64,000 nt of DNA, taken from positions 62,001 to 126,000 of the forward strand of contig CAZTMT010000002.1 of NCBI GenBank assembly GCA_964615335.1, read 5' to 3'. Shown one piece after another: positions 24,903 to 32,710 of the stretch. Numbering within the stretch: the first letter of the stretch is position 1; each line of letters opens with the position of its first letter. The position numbers were made by a program, and so were the translations under genes. The notes below the pieces were generated by a model. It worked only from the letters and a program-made list of their open reading frames with translations, made no database searches and was not told the origin of the DNA. This stretch comes from HR10 sp964615335 (GTDB lineage: Bacteria; Acidobacteriota; Blastocatellia; HR10).

Positions 24903-26293
24903 GCCTCCCCCTCCGGCCGACACTTCCAGTAGTAGTGATACAGGCCGCCGCCCGCTCCCAGCCGCCGCAGCGTCAGACGCACCGACATTCCGATGCGCAC
25001 CTCCGAGGGTTCGACATCCGTCATCTGCACATAGAGACGCCCTCCCCCTTCCACGTCCACCACAGCCACAATCAGCGGCGGCATCGGCGAGGCGGCCAGC
25101 CAATCGATCGTGTAGGTGAAAACTTCACCCCGACGCCCAAGCCGCACCTCCCGCAACCCACTCCGACTGCGGCATCTCAAACATACCCGCGTCGTCGGAA
25201 ACTGCCGCAACCCACACTCCCCGCACTCCGTCCCCCGAAGACGCAGTGTGCGCGGCTCCTCCTTCTCGTAGAAGACGTTCGAGAGCACCGGCCCCTCCTC
25301 ATGATGCCGGAAAAACTGCCGCGCCCGCCGAAACAATTCGTAGGACGAAAAGCGTATCCCGCGCGCGAGCTGCCGGCCCACAGGATAAGAAACACGATAT
25401 CGCTCATTCCGGGGCGTCACTTCAAAGAGCAGAGCGTCCGCCCCACTCCCATAGCCGATCAGAAGAATCCGATCTCCCGCACGCGCTTCCTCAAGCGCCG
25501 CACTCAAGAGGAAAAGCGGCGTCGCACACCCCATCATCCCCACCTGATCCAGGAACATGGGCTGAACCTGTTCCGGCCGAAATCCCCACCGCTGCACTAC
25601 GTCCGTCGAAGCCTTCGGATCCAGAGGCGGCACAATCACGCGCGCGATCTCCGAGGGGGAGATCCCACTCTGGCGGAGGATCTGCGTGACCACGCGCTCC
25701 AGGTTCCTCACCTGCTGCTCCAGAGTGAAACGCGACAGAAAACTCGTGACGCGCTCATCTTTATCGCGCCGCACGAAGTCAAGGAGATCGTCCGAGACGC
25801 TCACGCGCGCTTTCACTTCGGCTAGGACGCCTTCTCGCCCGATGGCCAGAGCCGCGGCCCCATCCCCGAACCATTGCTCTTCGGGCGACCCCGGAGCCGC
25901 TTCGCGCACATCGGCGGCGACCACCACCAGAGGCCCCGGATCCCCCGCCTCCACACGATCTAAAGCTGCCGAGAGCGCCACCGTGCCCGCGCGCAAGCTG
26001 TGCGCGAAGTCCACCACAAGAACATCTTCCGATAGGTCACAGGCCGCCGCCAGAAGCGCCGCATTCATTCGCTCCAGATGCGGCGCCGTCGTGGAGGAGA
26101 AATAAATCCCCCGACACACGGGGAGGTCTAAAGCCTGCACGGCCTCCAGAGCCAGCGTCACCGCATCTTCGTCCACCCACACAGCCGTCCGTTCGCCTCC
26201 CCGAACCGGAGCCCCTCCGTGGGCCGCCGCAATCACATCCCGCGCGATCCGATATCGCGGAACATAGACGGCATGTCCGACAATCCCAATCAC
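24899..26293 (-). CDS. HMG-CoA-synthase-like domain fused to DUF35 (zinc ribbon + OB-fold)
   Basis: The protein has 464 residues. Residues about 1-340 have the thiolase/HMG-CoA synthase fold: IVGHAVYVPRYRI, YFSSTTAPHLERMNAALLAAA, FGDGAAALAIG, and LIGYGSGADALLFEVTPRN. The usual nucleophile motif (A-C-x-A-G-T) reads SLRAGTVAL, so the Cys is replaced. Residues about 345-464 form a DUF35 module: FFRHHEEG, a zinc ribbon CGECGLRQFPTTRVCLRC, and an OB-fold that probably holds the acyl-CoA chain. Overlaps of 4 bp with the thiolase downstream and with the CoA-transferase beta gene upstream show tight coupling. It is likely a substrate-binding or lyase partner of the thiolase, not a true HMG-CoA synthase. 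Confidence 0.85.
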   Translation of the reverse strand: MIGIVGHAVYVPRYRIARDVIAAAHGGAPVRGGERTAVWVDEDAVTLALEAVQALDLPVCRGIYFSSTTAPHLERMNAALLAAACDLSEDVLVVDFAHSLRAGTVALSAALDRVEAGDPGPLVVVAADVREAAPGSPEEQWFGDGAAALAIGREGVLAEVKARVSVSDDLLDFVRRDKDERVTSFLSRFTLEQQVRNLERVVTQILRQSGISPSEIARVIVPPLDPKASTDVVQRWGFRPEQVQPMFLDQVGMMGCATPLFLLSAALEEARAGDRILLIGYGSGADALLFEVTPRNERYRVSYPVGRQLARGIRFSSYELFRRARQFFRHHEEGPVLSNVFYEKEEPRTLRLRGTECGECGLRQFPTTRVCLRCRSRSGLREVRLGRRGEVFTYTIDWLAASPMPPLIVAVVDVEGGGRLYVQMTDVEPSEVRIGMSVRLTLRRLGAGGGLYHYYWKCRPEGEA

Positions 26294-26922
26294 CCCATCC
26301 TCCGCAAAAACCCACGCCGATCCACCCGCGCGCGCAAGAGCCGAAGTTCTTCGGGCGTCGGAGGCTCGGTCTCCGGCACCCGGTCCGGAATGACTAACTC
26401 AAAGCCCGTGTTCTCCCGAACCTGCTCCACCGTCACCCCCGGATGGCAGGAAACCAGGCGCATCCGTCCCGGTTCCTCCAACGTCATCACGGCCAGGTTA
26501 GTCAGGACCCACAATTCCTCCCCCTCAGACGAAGGCCCCGGCGCTGAGATGAAATCAACGCGCTCGGGGAAAACTCGTCGCGTGTGCCGACGAAAGAATG
26601 CCACGCGACGCCGCACGCAGGGAGCGAACTCCAGCCCCACACTCCCCGGCCCCCGGACCTTCATCCTCGGCCACGAACCAACGCCGACCAGATTTACATT
26701 CCCCCACCGATCCATCTGCAGCCCACTGAGAAACATCACATCGAATGCCCCCTGCAATTCCAGATCCAACAACTCCTCCAGCCCCAGCACAGCTTCCGCC
26801 CGTTCGAGCGCTCGCGCCGAATTCACCGAAGGTAAAATCTCTTCCAGATCAGGATTCACAGCCCCCGTCCCCCCCATCGTGAACGAGAGATGAGGCGCAT
26901 GCCGAAGCTGCGCTAACCGCAT
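26290..26922 (-). CDS. CoA-transferase family beta subunit (IpdB-like), N-terminus displaced into upstream gene
   Basis: This 210-residue product matches the body of IpdB-type beta subunits: NPDLEEI, AFDVMFLSGLQMDRWGNVNLVGVGSWPRMKVRGPG, RRVFPERVDFISAPG, and the C-terminal hallmark RLVSCHPGVTVEQVRENTGFELVIPDRVPETEPPTPEEL. The two intact homologues in this window have 265-268 residues. The missing start, with the typical 'ERLAVLxSRLVKDGDLV' element, lies in another frame at the end of the alpha gene, across a run of ten G. The ORF given starts at the ATG just after that run. It could be translated as is, be joined by -1 frameshifting, or be a sequence error. Confidence 0.75.
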   Translation of the reverse strand: MRLAQLRHAPHLSFTMGGTGAVNPDLEEILPSVNSARALERAEAVLGLEELLDLELQGAFDVMFLSGLQMDRWGNVNLVGVGSWPRMKVRGPGSVGLEFAPCVRRRVAFFRRHTRRVFPERVDFISAPGPSSEGEELWVLTNLAVMTLEEPGRMRLVSCHPGVTVEQVRENTGFELVIPDRVPETEPPTPEELRLLRARVDRRGFLRRMG

Positions 26923-27905
26923 CCCGTCCCCCCCCCCACCAGATCCCCATCCTTCACAAGGCGCGAACAGAGAACGGCAAGCCGTTCGGCCGTCGAAACG
27001 GGAGCTTCCTCCTCACTCCCCTGCTCCCGGTACTCCGCGGAGACGTCCGGCTTCAGAGCGACTTTCCGAAGATACGTCTCCTCATCTCCTGAGCATATGA
27101 ACTCTTCCACATAGCGCGCCGTCCCTTCAGGCGTCGCGCACAGTTGCAGATACACGCGCAGATGCTCGCGATCGACATCGTACAGCGGTTCGCTCGCCGC
27201 CGGATGAGCCCCTCTCGGAACAGGAACGACACGATCCACAAGAATCCCCGGAAGCGTCGTACGACGCGGCTCCCGACGGGTCTCCTCCAAGGAGATGACC
27301 TCGTCGCAACTGAGGAGAACACGCCGCGCCGCGCGCGCGATCAATGGGTCCATATAGGCCGACCCCAAATGCCGCGCGTTCCCGAACGGATCGCTCTGCT
27401 GCGCATGCACCAACGCCCAATCCGGCCGAAGAGCCGGCACGCAGAGAACCTCCTCCCCCGTGAACGGATCCGTAGTGAAACGATACTCTCCATTGACCCG
27501 CACCAGGTCCGTACCGGCTAACCGACGCGGCAGCGCGAAGAACGGAGCCCCCGCCGCCCCGGCTTTCAATCCGAAGGCCAGAAAAGCCTCCCCCACCTCG
27601 CAGATCTCAATCTCTCCTTGCTCGACCGCGCGCCGGAAAGCGGGCGCCGCCCCGAATTCCTCCAGCCCCACATACGGACTCAGGAGCCGACGCACACATC
27701 CCGCCCCAATGAGCACATCTACGGCAAGGCCCGCAACGGCCGAGGTGATCACCGTCAGCTCCCGCTTCCGCTGGCGAATCAGCTCCCGCACAAGCGCCAT
27801 AGGCGCATTGAAGAAGGAGAGTCCCCCAAGGGCAATCGTGCTCCCGGACTCGATCTCCCGAACCGCCTCGGCGAGCCCGACGATCTTCTCTCTTCGCCCT
27901 TTCAT
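26913..27905 (-). CDS. CoA-transferase family alpha subunit (IpdA-like) with beta-type C-terminal extension
   Basis: The protein has 330 residues, against 297-298 in the two other alpha copies. IpdA-like features are GSTIALGGLSFFNAPMALVRELIRQ (about 21-45), IGAGCVRRLLSPYVGLEEFG, IEICEVGEAFLAFGLKAGAAGAPFFA, ALVHAQQSDPFGNARHLG and GAHPAASEPLYDVD. The family opens or transfers CoA thioesters; IpdAB hydrolyses a cyclic 1,3-diketone CoA in steroid degradation. The last 27 residues (STAERLAVLCSRLVKDGDLV and on) are the start of a beta subunit, ending at a stop just after a G10 run. It overlaps the ligase gene upstream by 4 bp. Confidence 0.85.
   Translation of the reverse strand: MKGRREKIVGLAEAVREIESGSTIALGGLSFFNAPMALVRELIRQRKRELTVITSAVAGLAVDVLIGAGCVRRLLSPYVGLEEFGAAPAFRRAVEQGEIEICEVGEAFLAFGLKAGAAGAPFFALPRRLAGTDLVRVNGEYRFTTDPFTGEEVLCVPALRPDWALVHAQQSDPFGNARHLGSAYMDPLIARAARRVLLSCDEVISLEETRREPRRTTLPGILVDRVVPVPRGAHPAASEPLYDVDREHLRVYLQLCATPEGTARYVEEFICSGDEETYLRKVALKPDVSAEYREQGSEEEAPVSTAERLAVLCSRLVKDGDLVGGGTGCG
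26928..26937 (-). repeat. G10 homopolymer at the alpha/beta CoA-transferase junction
   Basis: On the coding (minus) strand there are ten consecutive G. One extra G, two fewer G, or a -1 ribosomal slip here would join the alpha frame to the beta frame and give a continuous DGDLVGGG-DGMRLAQLRHAPHL reading as in intact beta subunits. Confidence 0.8.
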
Positions 27906-29284
27906 CTCTCTTCCTGGCCGCCCTCGAGTCGCTCGATGAGCTTCGTCTTATGTGCCGTGCGCTCGAATGTCCCTTCGGGAACCATCTCGATCTCCGGACG
28001 AACCCGCAACCGCTCATGCATGGCCTGGATGATTTCCTGCTTCAACCGCTCGACCTGCTCCCCTTCCAACCCGCAGCGATACTCAATACGCAGACGAAGC
28101 GGAGGAATAACGCGCGGCCCCGGAGCCTTCAACACAATGCGCATCTCTCCGGTCACTCTCGGGGAAAACGACTCGACGAGATTCTTCACAGCCGCCGGAT
28201 ACACCTTGACCCCTTTGACAATAAGCAGATCATCCACGCGCCCGAGAACCTTGATGCGCGGCCCTGGCCGCCCACAGGGGCACGGCTCGGTGAACAGTTG
28301 ATAAATGTCCCCCACAGAATACCGGATCGGAGGCTGCGCCTCCCACTCCAGCGCTGTCTTCACCCGCTCTCCAATGGCCCCATCTTCCAGAGGAAGGGGC
28401 TCTTTGGTCTCCGGATCCACGAGATCGTAGGAGATCGAGAAGTCATCTCCGACCACATGCATCCCCTGATACTCCGGGGCCTCACAGGAGACGTTGAGAA
28501 TCCCATGGGCCCCTCCGAGCATATCGTAGAGACGCGCCCCATAGGCCTGCTGGATCTTCCGCCGGACTTCCGGAAGCCCCGCTCCGGGCTCGCCCGCGCA
28601 GCAGATGATCTCAATGCCCAAATCCCCGACTGCGCAGCCGAGAACCTTGGGCGCCACTTCGATGAGATACTCGGCATAGGAGGGCGTGCACAGCAACGCT
28701 CGCGGACGCGTCCACCGAATGAGCCGCAGCAATCGCTCGCTCCCCGCCTCTGCCCCACACGGAATCGGACGCGCCCCCATCCATTCCAGAGCCCGAACAA
28801 CCGGAACTCCGGCCAAAAACATGCTCAGCCCAAAAGCGCACATCACGGTATCGCCCGGCCGAATACCGGCCCGCCAGAATCCGCGCGCCCAGAGCCGATT
28901 GGTGACCTCCACATCGTGCCGGGTGAAGGCGTAGAACGTGGGCTCTCCCGTCGTCCCCGAAGTCGAAGCGACCGAAACAACTTTATTGAGCGGCGCACAT
29001 AAGAACATCCCAAACGGGTGCCCCAGCTCACGAAGCGAGCGCTCCTGACTCTCTCGATGAATCTCCGGCGTGATGAAGATGGGCAGCCGTCGCAAGTCCT
29101 CCAGCGTGCGGATGTCTTCCGGATGCGCCCCGGCCTCGCGGAACTTCTCGCGATAGAACTCCGATGCCTCATAGGCGTAGCGGAGTTGACGACGCAGCTT
29201 CTCCACGCGCACGGCCTCAAGTTGCTCGCGCGGAAGAAGCTCCCACTCCGGTTCGAAATAGTCTCGCGCTTCCACCCCGGACAT
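27902..29284 (-). CDS. Phenylacetate-CoA ligase-like AMP-forming acyl-CoA ligase
   Basis: This 460-residue PaaK-type adenylating ligase has LRYAYEASEFYREKFREAGAHPEDIRTLEDLRRLPIFI (typical N-terminal pattern, about 33-70), the P-loop SVASTSGTTGEPTFYAFT (about 98-115), DMLGGAHGI, CEAPEYQGMHVVGDDFSI (about 270), YSVGDIYQLFTEPCPCGRPGPRIKVLGRVDDLLIVKGVKVYP (about 335-375) and a C-terminal ACT-like subdomain. It activates an aromatic or other carboxylic acid to its CoA thioester. The substrate is unknown. It overlaps the alpha CoA-transferase gene by 4 bp. The start ATG 29284 is followed by MSGVEARDYFEPEWELL and preceded by GGAGGGGG. Confidence 0.9.
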   Translation of the reverse strand: MSGVEARDYFEPEWELLPREQLEAVRVEKLRRQLRYAYEASEFYREKFREAGAHPEDIRTLEDLRRLPIFITPEIHRESQERSLRELGHPFGMFLCAPLNKVVSVASTSGTTGEPTFYAFTRHDVEVTNRLWARGFWRAGIRPGDTVMCAFGLSMFLAGVPVVRALEWMGARPIPCGAEAGSERLLRLIRWTRPRALLCTPSYAEYLIEVAPKVLGCAVGDLGIEIICCAGEPGAGLPEVRRKIQQAYGARLYDMLGGAHGILNVSCEAPEYQGMHVVGDDFSISYDLVDPETKEPLPLEDGAIGERVKTALEWEAQPPIRYSVGDIYQLFTEPCPCGRPGPRIKVLGRVDDLLIVKGVKVYPAAVKNLVESFSPRVTGEMRIVLKAPGPRVIPPLRLRIEYRCGLEGEQVERLKQEIIQAMHERLRVRPEIEMVPEGTFERTAHKTKLIERLEGGQEER

Positions 29285-29310
29285 TCCCCCTCCCCCTTCT
29301 CCATGAAAGG

Positions 29311-29823
29311 TCACCGCGTCCCTTCGGGTCCCGACTCCACGGCCGCCTCCGACGTCTCCTCCACATCGGGAACCCACCGAGCGCCCTCCACTCGATACCG
29401 GGTCGCCACTTCGATGAGAACTCCATGCGCTTTGCGCGGGGGGACGAAAACCCATTTCAACCACGGAATGTTCGGCGGCCCCGTCGGTTCCGCGCTCACG
29501 AGCGGAATGCCCGCCTTCTGCAAATCCTCGATCGTCTGCGGAAGATCACTGGTCGTGAAGGCCAGATGATGCACGCGCTCTCCATATTTCTCCAGCAGCT
29601 TCCGATCGGCCGGATGCTCGCTCTCGAAGAATTGAATCGAAGTCCCATGAGGATTGACGAACGTCGCCCAGCGCAGCTTGTATCCGTCCGCCTCCCCTTC
29701 ATCCCAGACGATGTTGCGGGCCTGTTCGGGATCCAGAACGCTCAGAATCTCCTGATAATCCCTCACAGCCTGATCCAAATCGCGCACCAGGAAAGCGATG
29801 TGATCGAATTTCAGTTTCGGCAT
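29311..29823 (-). CDS. VOC (glyoxalase-fold) family protein
   Basis: This 170-residue protein has two beta-alpha-beta-beta-beta modules: KLKFDHIAFLVRDLDQAVRDYQEI at the N-terminus and RVHHLAFTTSDLPQTIEDLQKAGI near residue 85. Potential metal ligands are His 8 (FDHIAF), Glu in SIQFFESE, His in VHHLAF and Glu in VLIEVATRY. The arrangement resembles methylmalonyl-CoA epimerase or ring-cleaving/lactone-type VOC enzymes. It sits between the SDR and the CoA ligase. The specific reaction cannot be told from sequence. Confidence 0.8.
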   Translation of the reverse strand: MPKLKFDHIAFLVRDLDQAVRDYQEILSVLDPEQARNIVWDEGEADGYKLRWATFVNPHGTSIQFFESEHPADRKLLEKYGERVHHLAFTTSDLPQTIEDLQKAGIPLVSAEPTGPPNIPWLKWVFVPPRKAHGVLIEVATRYRVEGARWVPDVEETSEAAVESGPEGTR

Positions 29824-29847
29824 ACGCGTTCCCTCCCGGAGAGTCCA

Positions 29848-30669
29848 TCACGCTCCTGTGACGGGATTGATGAACTCCAATCCTCCGTCAATCGCCAGAA
29901 CTTGCCCTGTGATGAAATCCGCCTGCGGGGAGACGAGGAAGGCGATGGCCGCCGCCACGTCCTCCGGATATCCCGGACGCCCCAACGGCATCTGCTGCAG
30001 GATCCGCTCGCGCACGGCAGCGGGGAGCCCCAATCCTCCCCCCACTTCCTCCCGCGCCGCCGTCAGACGCGTCTCAATGAATCCCGGAGCAACAGCGTTC
30101 ACATTGACCCGAAACGGGGCCAGCTCGCGAGCCGCCGCCTTGGTCAGCCCGATCACACCTGCCTTGGCCGCCGCATAGTTGGCATTGCCCACAGCCCCGT
30201 GAATCCCCGCAATGGAGCTGACATTGACGATCTTCCGATGCACGCGCCGCCCCTGCTCTTGATCTCTCCGGAAAGCCTCTCGAAAATAAGCGGCCGCCGC
30301 GCGCATGCAATAGAACGTCCCCCGCAGCACGACATCCAGGACGCGATCATACTGCTCGTCAGTCATCCGATGGAGCATCGCGTCGGCCGTGATCCCAGCG
30401 TTGTTGACCAGAATATCCAGTTGCCCCCACCGCGCCAGAGCCGTCTCGACAAGGGCTCGCGCCACATCCGCCCGCGCGACGCTCCCGAGCACAACCTCGG
30501 CGTGCCCCCCGACCTCCCGCACGCGCGCTTCCACCTCGCGCGCCGGCTCCTCATCCACATCGTTGATGAGGACGCGCGCTCCCAGTTCGGCCAACTGCAG
30601 GACCGTCGCCCGACCGATCCCCCGCCCGGATCCGGTCACAATCGCCACTCTCCCCTCAAGAGAAATCAT
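29848..30669 (-). CDS. Short-chain dehydrogenase/reductase (FabG/hydroxyacyl-CoA type)
   Basis: This 273-residue SDR has the cofactor motif TGSGRGIG (about 12-19), NDVDEE after beta-2 (an Asp that favours NAD), NNAGITADAMLHRM (about 92), catalytic Ser in VNVSSIAGIHG, YAAAKAG (catalytic Tyr and Lys, about 172-176), and AVAPGFIETRLT. It most likely oxidises a 3-hydroxyacyl-CoA or ring alcohol in the pathway. It follows the acyl-CoA dehydrogenase gene by 10 bp and is in the same run of co-directional genes. Confidence 0.9.
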   Translation of the reverse strand: MISLEGRVAIVTGSGRGIGRATVLQLAELGARVLINDVDEEPAREVEARVREVGGHAEVVLGSVARADVARALVETALARWGQLDILVNNAGITADAMLHRMTDEQYDRVLDVVLRGTFYCMRAAAAYFREAFRRDQEQGRRVHRKIVNVSSIAGIHGAVGNANYAAAKAGVIGLTKAAARELAPFRVNVNAVAPGFIETRLTAAREEVGGGLGLPAAVRERILQQMPLGRPGYPEDVAAAIAFLVSPQADFITGQVLAIDGGLEFINPVTGA

Positions 30670-30679
30670 CGCTCCCCTC

Positions 30680-31885
30680 TCAGAAGCTTCGCGGGAGTCC
30701 CAACCGCTCCCCGATGAAGTTCAGAATCATCTCATCGGAGATCGGCCCCACCCGGTGCAGGCGCACATCCCGCCAGTAGCGCTGCATATCGTACTCGCGA
30801 CTGTAACAGTATCCCCCGAGAATCTGCATCCCCATGTCGGCGATCTCGAACCCGAAATTCGCCGCCACCAGTTTCGCCATATTGGCCTCCACAGCACACT
30901 CCCGCCCCTGCGATTGCAACCACGCCGCCTTGTACGTGATCAGCCGCGCCAGTTCCAGCTTCGTCCGCATCCACGCGAGCTTGTGCTGAATCGCCTGAAA
31001 TTGCCCGATGGGCTTGCCAAACGCATGCCGCTCCTTGGCATAAGACAGGGCATCCTCGAACGCCCCTTGCGCCTCCCCCACACACATGGCCGCCGTGAGA
31101 ATCCGCTCCTCGTTCAACATCCCGAACAGCTGGTACATTCCTTTGTCCCGCTCTCCGAGCAGATTCTCCCGCGGGACGCGCACCCGATCGTAGAAGACTT
31201 CAAAGGAGGGCGTCGCAAGAATGCCGATCTTCGGGAGCTTCCGCAACGTGATCCCCGGACTGTGCCGATCCACGAGAAAAGCGGAGATCCCATCCACCTT
31301 CTTGACGACGTCCTCCCGGGTCCGAGCGAAGACGATGAGATAGTCCGAGACATGCGCCGCCGTCGTCCAGACCTTCTGCCCGGTGAGCACGTAGCTGTCC
31401 CCCTCCTCCACAGCGCGCGTCTTCATCGCTCCGGCCACGTCCGTCCCCCCATCGGGTTCGGTCAGCGAAATGGCGAACTTGATCTTCCCCTGAGCCAAAA
31501 GCGGAAGATACCGCCGCTTCTGTTCCTCCGTGCCCGCCAACTCCAGCGTCTTCGCTCCAAAACAGGCCGACATCCAGAAGGTCAACGCAATGGCCCCACT
31601 GCGACGCGCCAGCTCTTCGGTGACCAGCACCAGATCCAGGACATCTCCACCGACCCCCCCATATTCCTCCGGGACCGGTAATTGCAAGAATCCGTATTCG
31701 GCCAACTTCTCCCAAATGCGTTCGGGATACTCCTCCCGTTCGTCCAGCTCCCGCACGTACTCTCGCGGACATTCCCGCTCGACAAAGGCCCGAATGTTCT
31801 GACGCAAGAATTCTTTCTCCTTCCCCAAATCGAAATTTAACCCTCCCCCCACAGGGAGACTGGCATCCGACAGCGGCAGCGACAT
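30680..31885 (-). CDS. Acyl-CoA dehydrogenase
   Basis: The flavoprotein has about 401 residues. N-terminal helical domain: FLRQNIRAFVERECP and VPEEYGGVGGDVLDLVLVTEELAR (about 65-90). Middle domain: ISLTEPDGGTDVAGAMKTRAV (about 145) and LTGQKVWTTAAHVSDYLIVFART. C-terminal domain: GEAQGAFEDALSYAKERHAFGKPIGQFQAIQHKLAWM and MQILGGYCYSREYDMQRYWRDVRLHRVGPISDEMI, where the Glu of SDEM is at the usual catalytic-base position. Electrons would go to EtfAB. The start is set at the second of two adjacent ATGs (31885) because GGAGGTGAG lies at ideal spacing; 31888 is equivalent. It is 40 bp downstream of the TetR gene. Confidence 0.92.
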   Translation of the reverse strand: MSLPLSDASLPVGGGLNFDLGKEKEFLRQNIRAFVERECPREYVRELDEREEYPERIWEKLAEYGFLQLPVPEEYGGVGGDVLDLVLVTEELARRSGAIALTFWMSACFGAKTLELAGTEEQKRRYLPLLAQGKIKFAISLTEPDGGTDVAGAMKTRAVEEGDSYVLTGQKVWTTAAHVSDYLIVFARTREDVVKKVDGISAFLVDRHSPGITLRKLPKIGILATPSFEVFYDRVRVPRENLLGERDKGMYQLFGMLNEERILTAAMCVGEAQGAFEDALSYAKERHAFGKPIGQFQAIQHKLAWMRTKLELARLITYKAAWLQSQGRECAVEANMAKLVAANFGFEIADMGMQILGGYCYSREYDMQRYWRDVRLHRVGPISDEMILNFIGERLGLPRSF

Positions 31886-31925
31886 CATCTCACCTCCCTC
31901 TGTGATCTTCCTCGCCGACATCCCT

Positions 31926-32600
31926 TCACCGGGAGCGCGAGCGAGACGTCCGTCTCGAGCTCTTCCGGGACGCCGAATCGGAGCGCGCATCCGTTCGGAG
32001 GATGCCCTTCATGACCAAGTTCGTGAAAACCGACGTGATCTCCTGAAGAGTGAACCCGAGATCCGGCCGATACCAGCGGTAGACCCAGTTGCACATGCCC
32101 AGGATCCCATAGACGGCCAATCGGGGATCGAGATCGCGGAAGACTCCGGCCGCTTGCCCCTCCCGAACGATCTCGATGTACCGATTTTGAAATCGGCGCA
32201 TCCGAGCCAGGATCCGACGCCGACGCTGCTCCGAGAGCGTGTCGAATTCGTGAAGGAAAAGCCCCACGGTCACTTGATCCCGAATGACGTACTCGATCTC
32301 CGCTTCGATCGCGCGACGGAGCTTCTCCACGGGATCTGGAGCCGAAGCGACCCGCTGCAGGAAAAGGTCATCTCCTTTCTTGATCACCTGATCGAGTGTG
32401 ATGTACAGCAGGTCCTCCTTCGAGTCAATGTAGTAGTAGAGCGACCCTTTGAGCATCCCCACCCGGTCGGCGACATCCTGCATCGTCGTCGCATGATATC
32501 CCTTCTCGTAAAAGAGCTCAGCCGCGGCCTTCAAGATCTCTTCGAACCGATCCCCTTCCTCTCCCGGACGTCTCTTCAGGCGTTCCTTCGCGAGCGCCAC
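31926..32600 (-). CDS. TetR family transcriptional regulator
   Basis: The protein has 224 residues. The N-terminal DNA-binding domain (about 18-65) reads EILKAAAELFYEKGYHATTMQDVADRVGMLKGSLYYYIDSKEDLLY, the standard TetR helix-turn-helix. The rest is a helical ligand-binding and dimerisation domain, and the tail is very basic (Ser/Arg-rich, last 20 residues). Similar regulators (KstR2-, FadR- and PaaR-like) respond to acyl-CoAs and repress catabolic genes. It is the only regulator in the 50-kb cluster, so it is the prime candidate to bind the CAAACGnnCGTTTG palindromes at 44243-44258 and 62500-62515; this is inference. The gene lies within the run of catabolic genes, with no palindrome of its own seen. 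Confidence 0.92.
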   Translation of the reverse strand: MALAKERLKRRPGEEGDRFEEILKAAAELFYEKGYHATTMQDVADRVGMLKGSLYYYIDSKEDLLYITLDQVIKKGDDLFLQRVASAPDPVEKLRRAIEAEIEYVIRDQVTVGLFLHEFDTLSEQRRRRILARMRRFQNRYIEIVREGQAAGVFRDLDPRLAVYGILGMCNWVYRWYRPDLGFTLQEITSVFTNLVMKGILRTDARSDSASRKSSRRTSRSRSR

Positions 32601-32710
32601 ATCCCTTCCTCCTTTCGCCGAAATTCGCCTTCAGCTTGCCTCACGAGACCCCCCGGATTCAAGCCCTCGGCACGGTGTGGGCCCGATTCCTTCCGTTCCC
32701 CACCGTCCGA

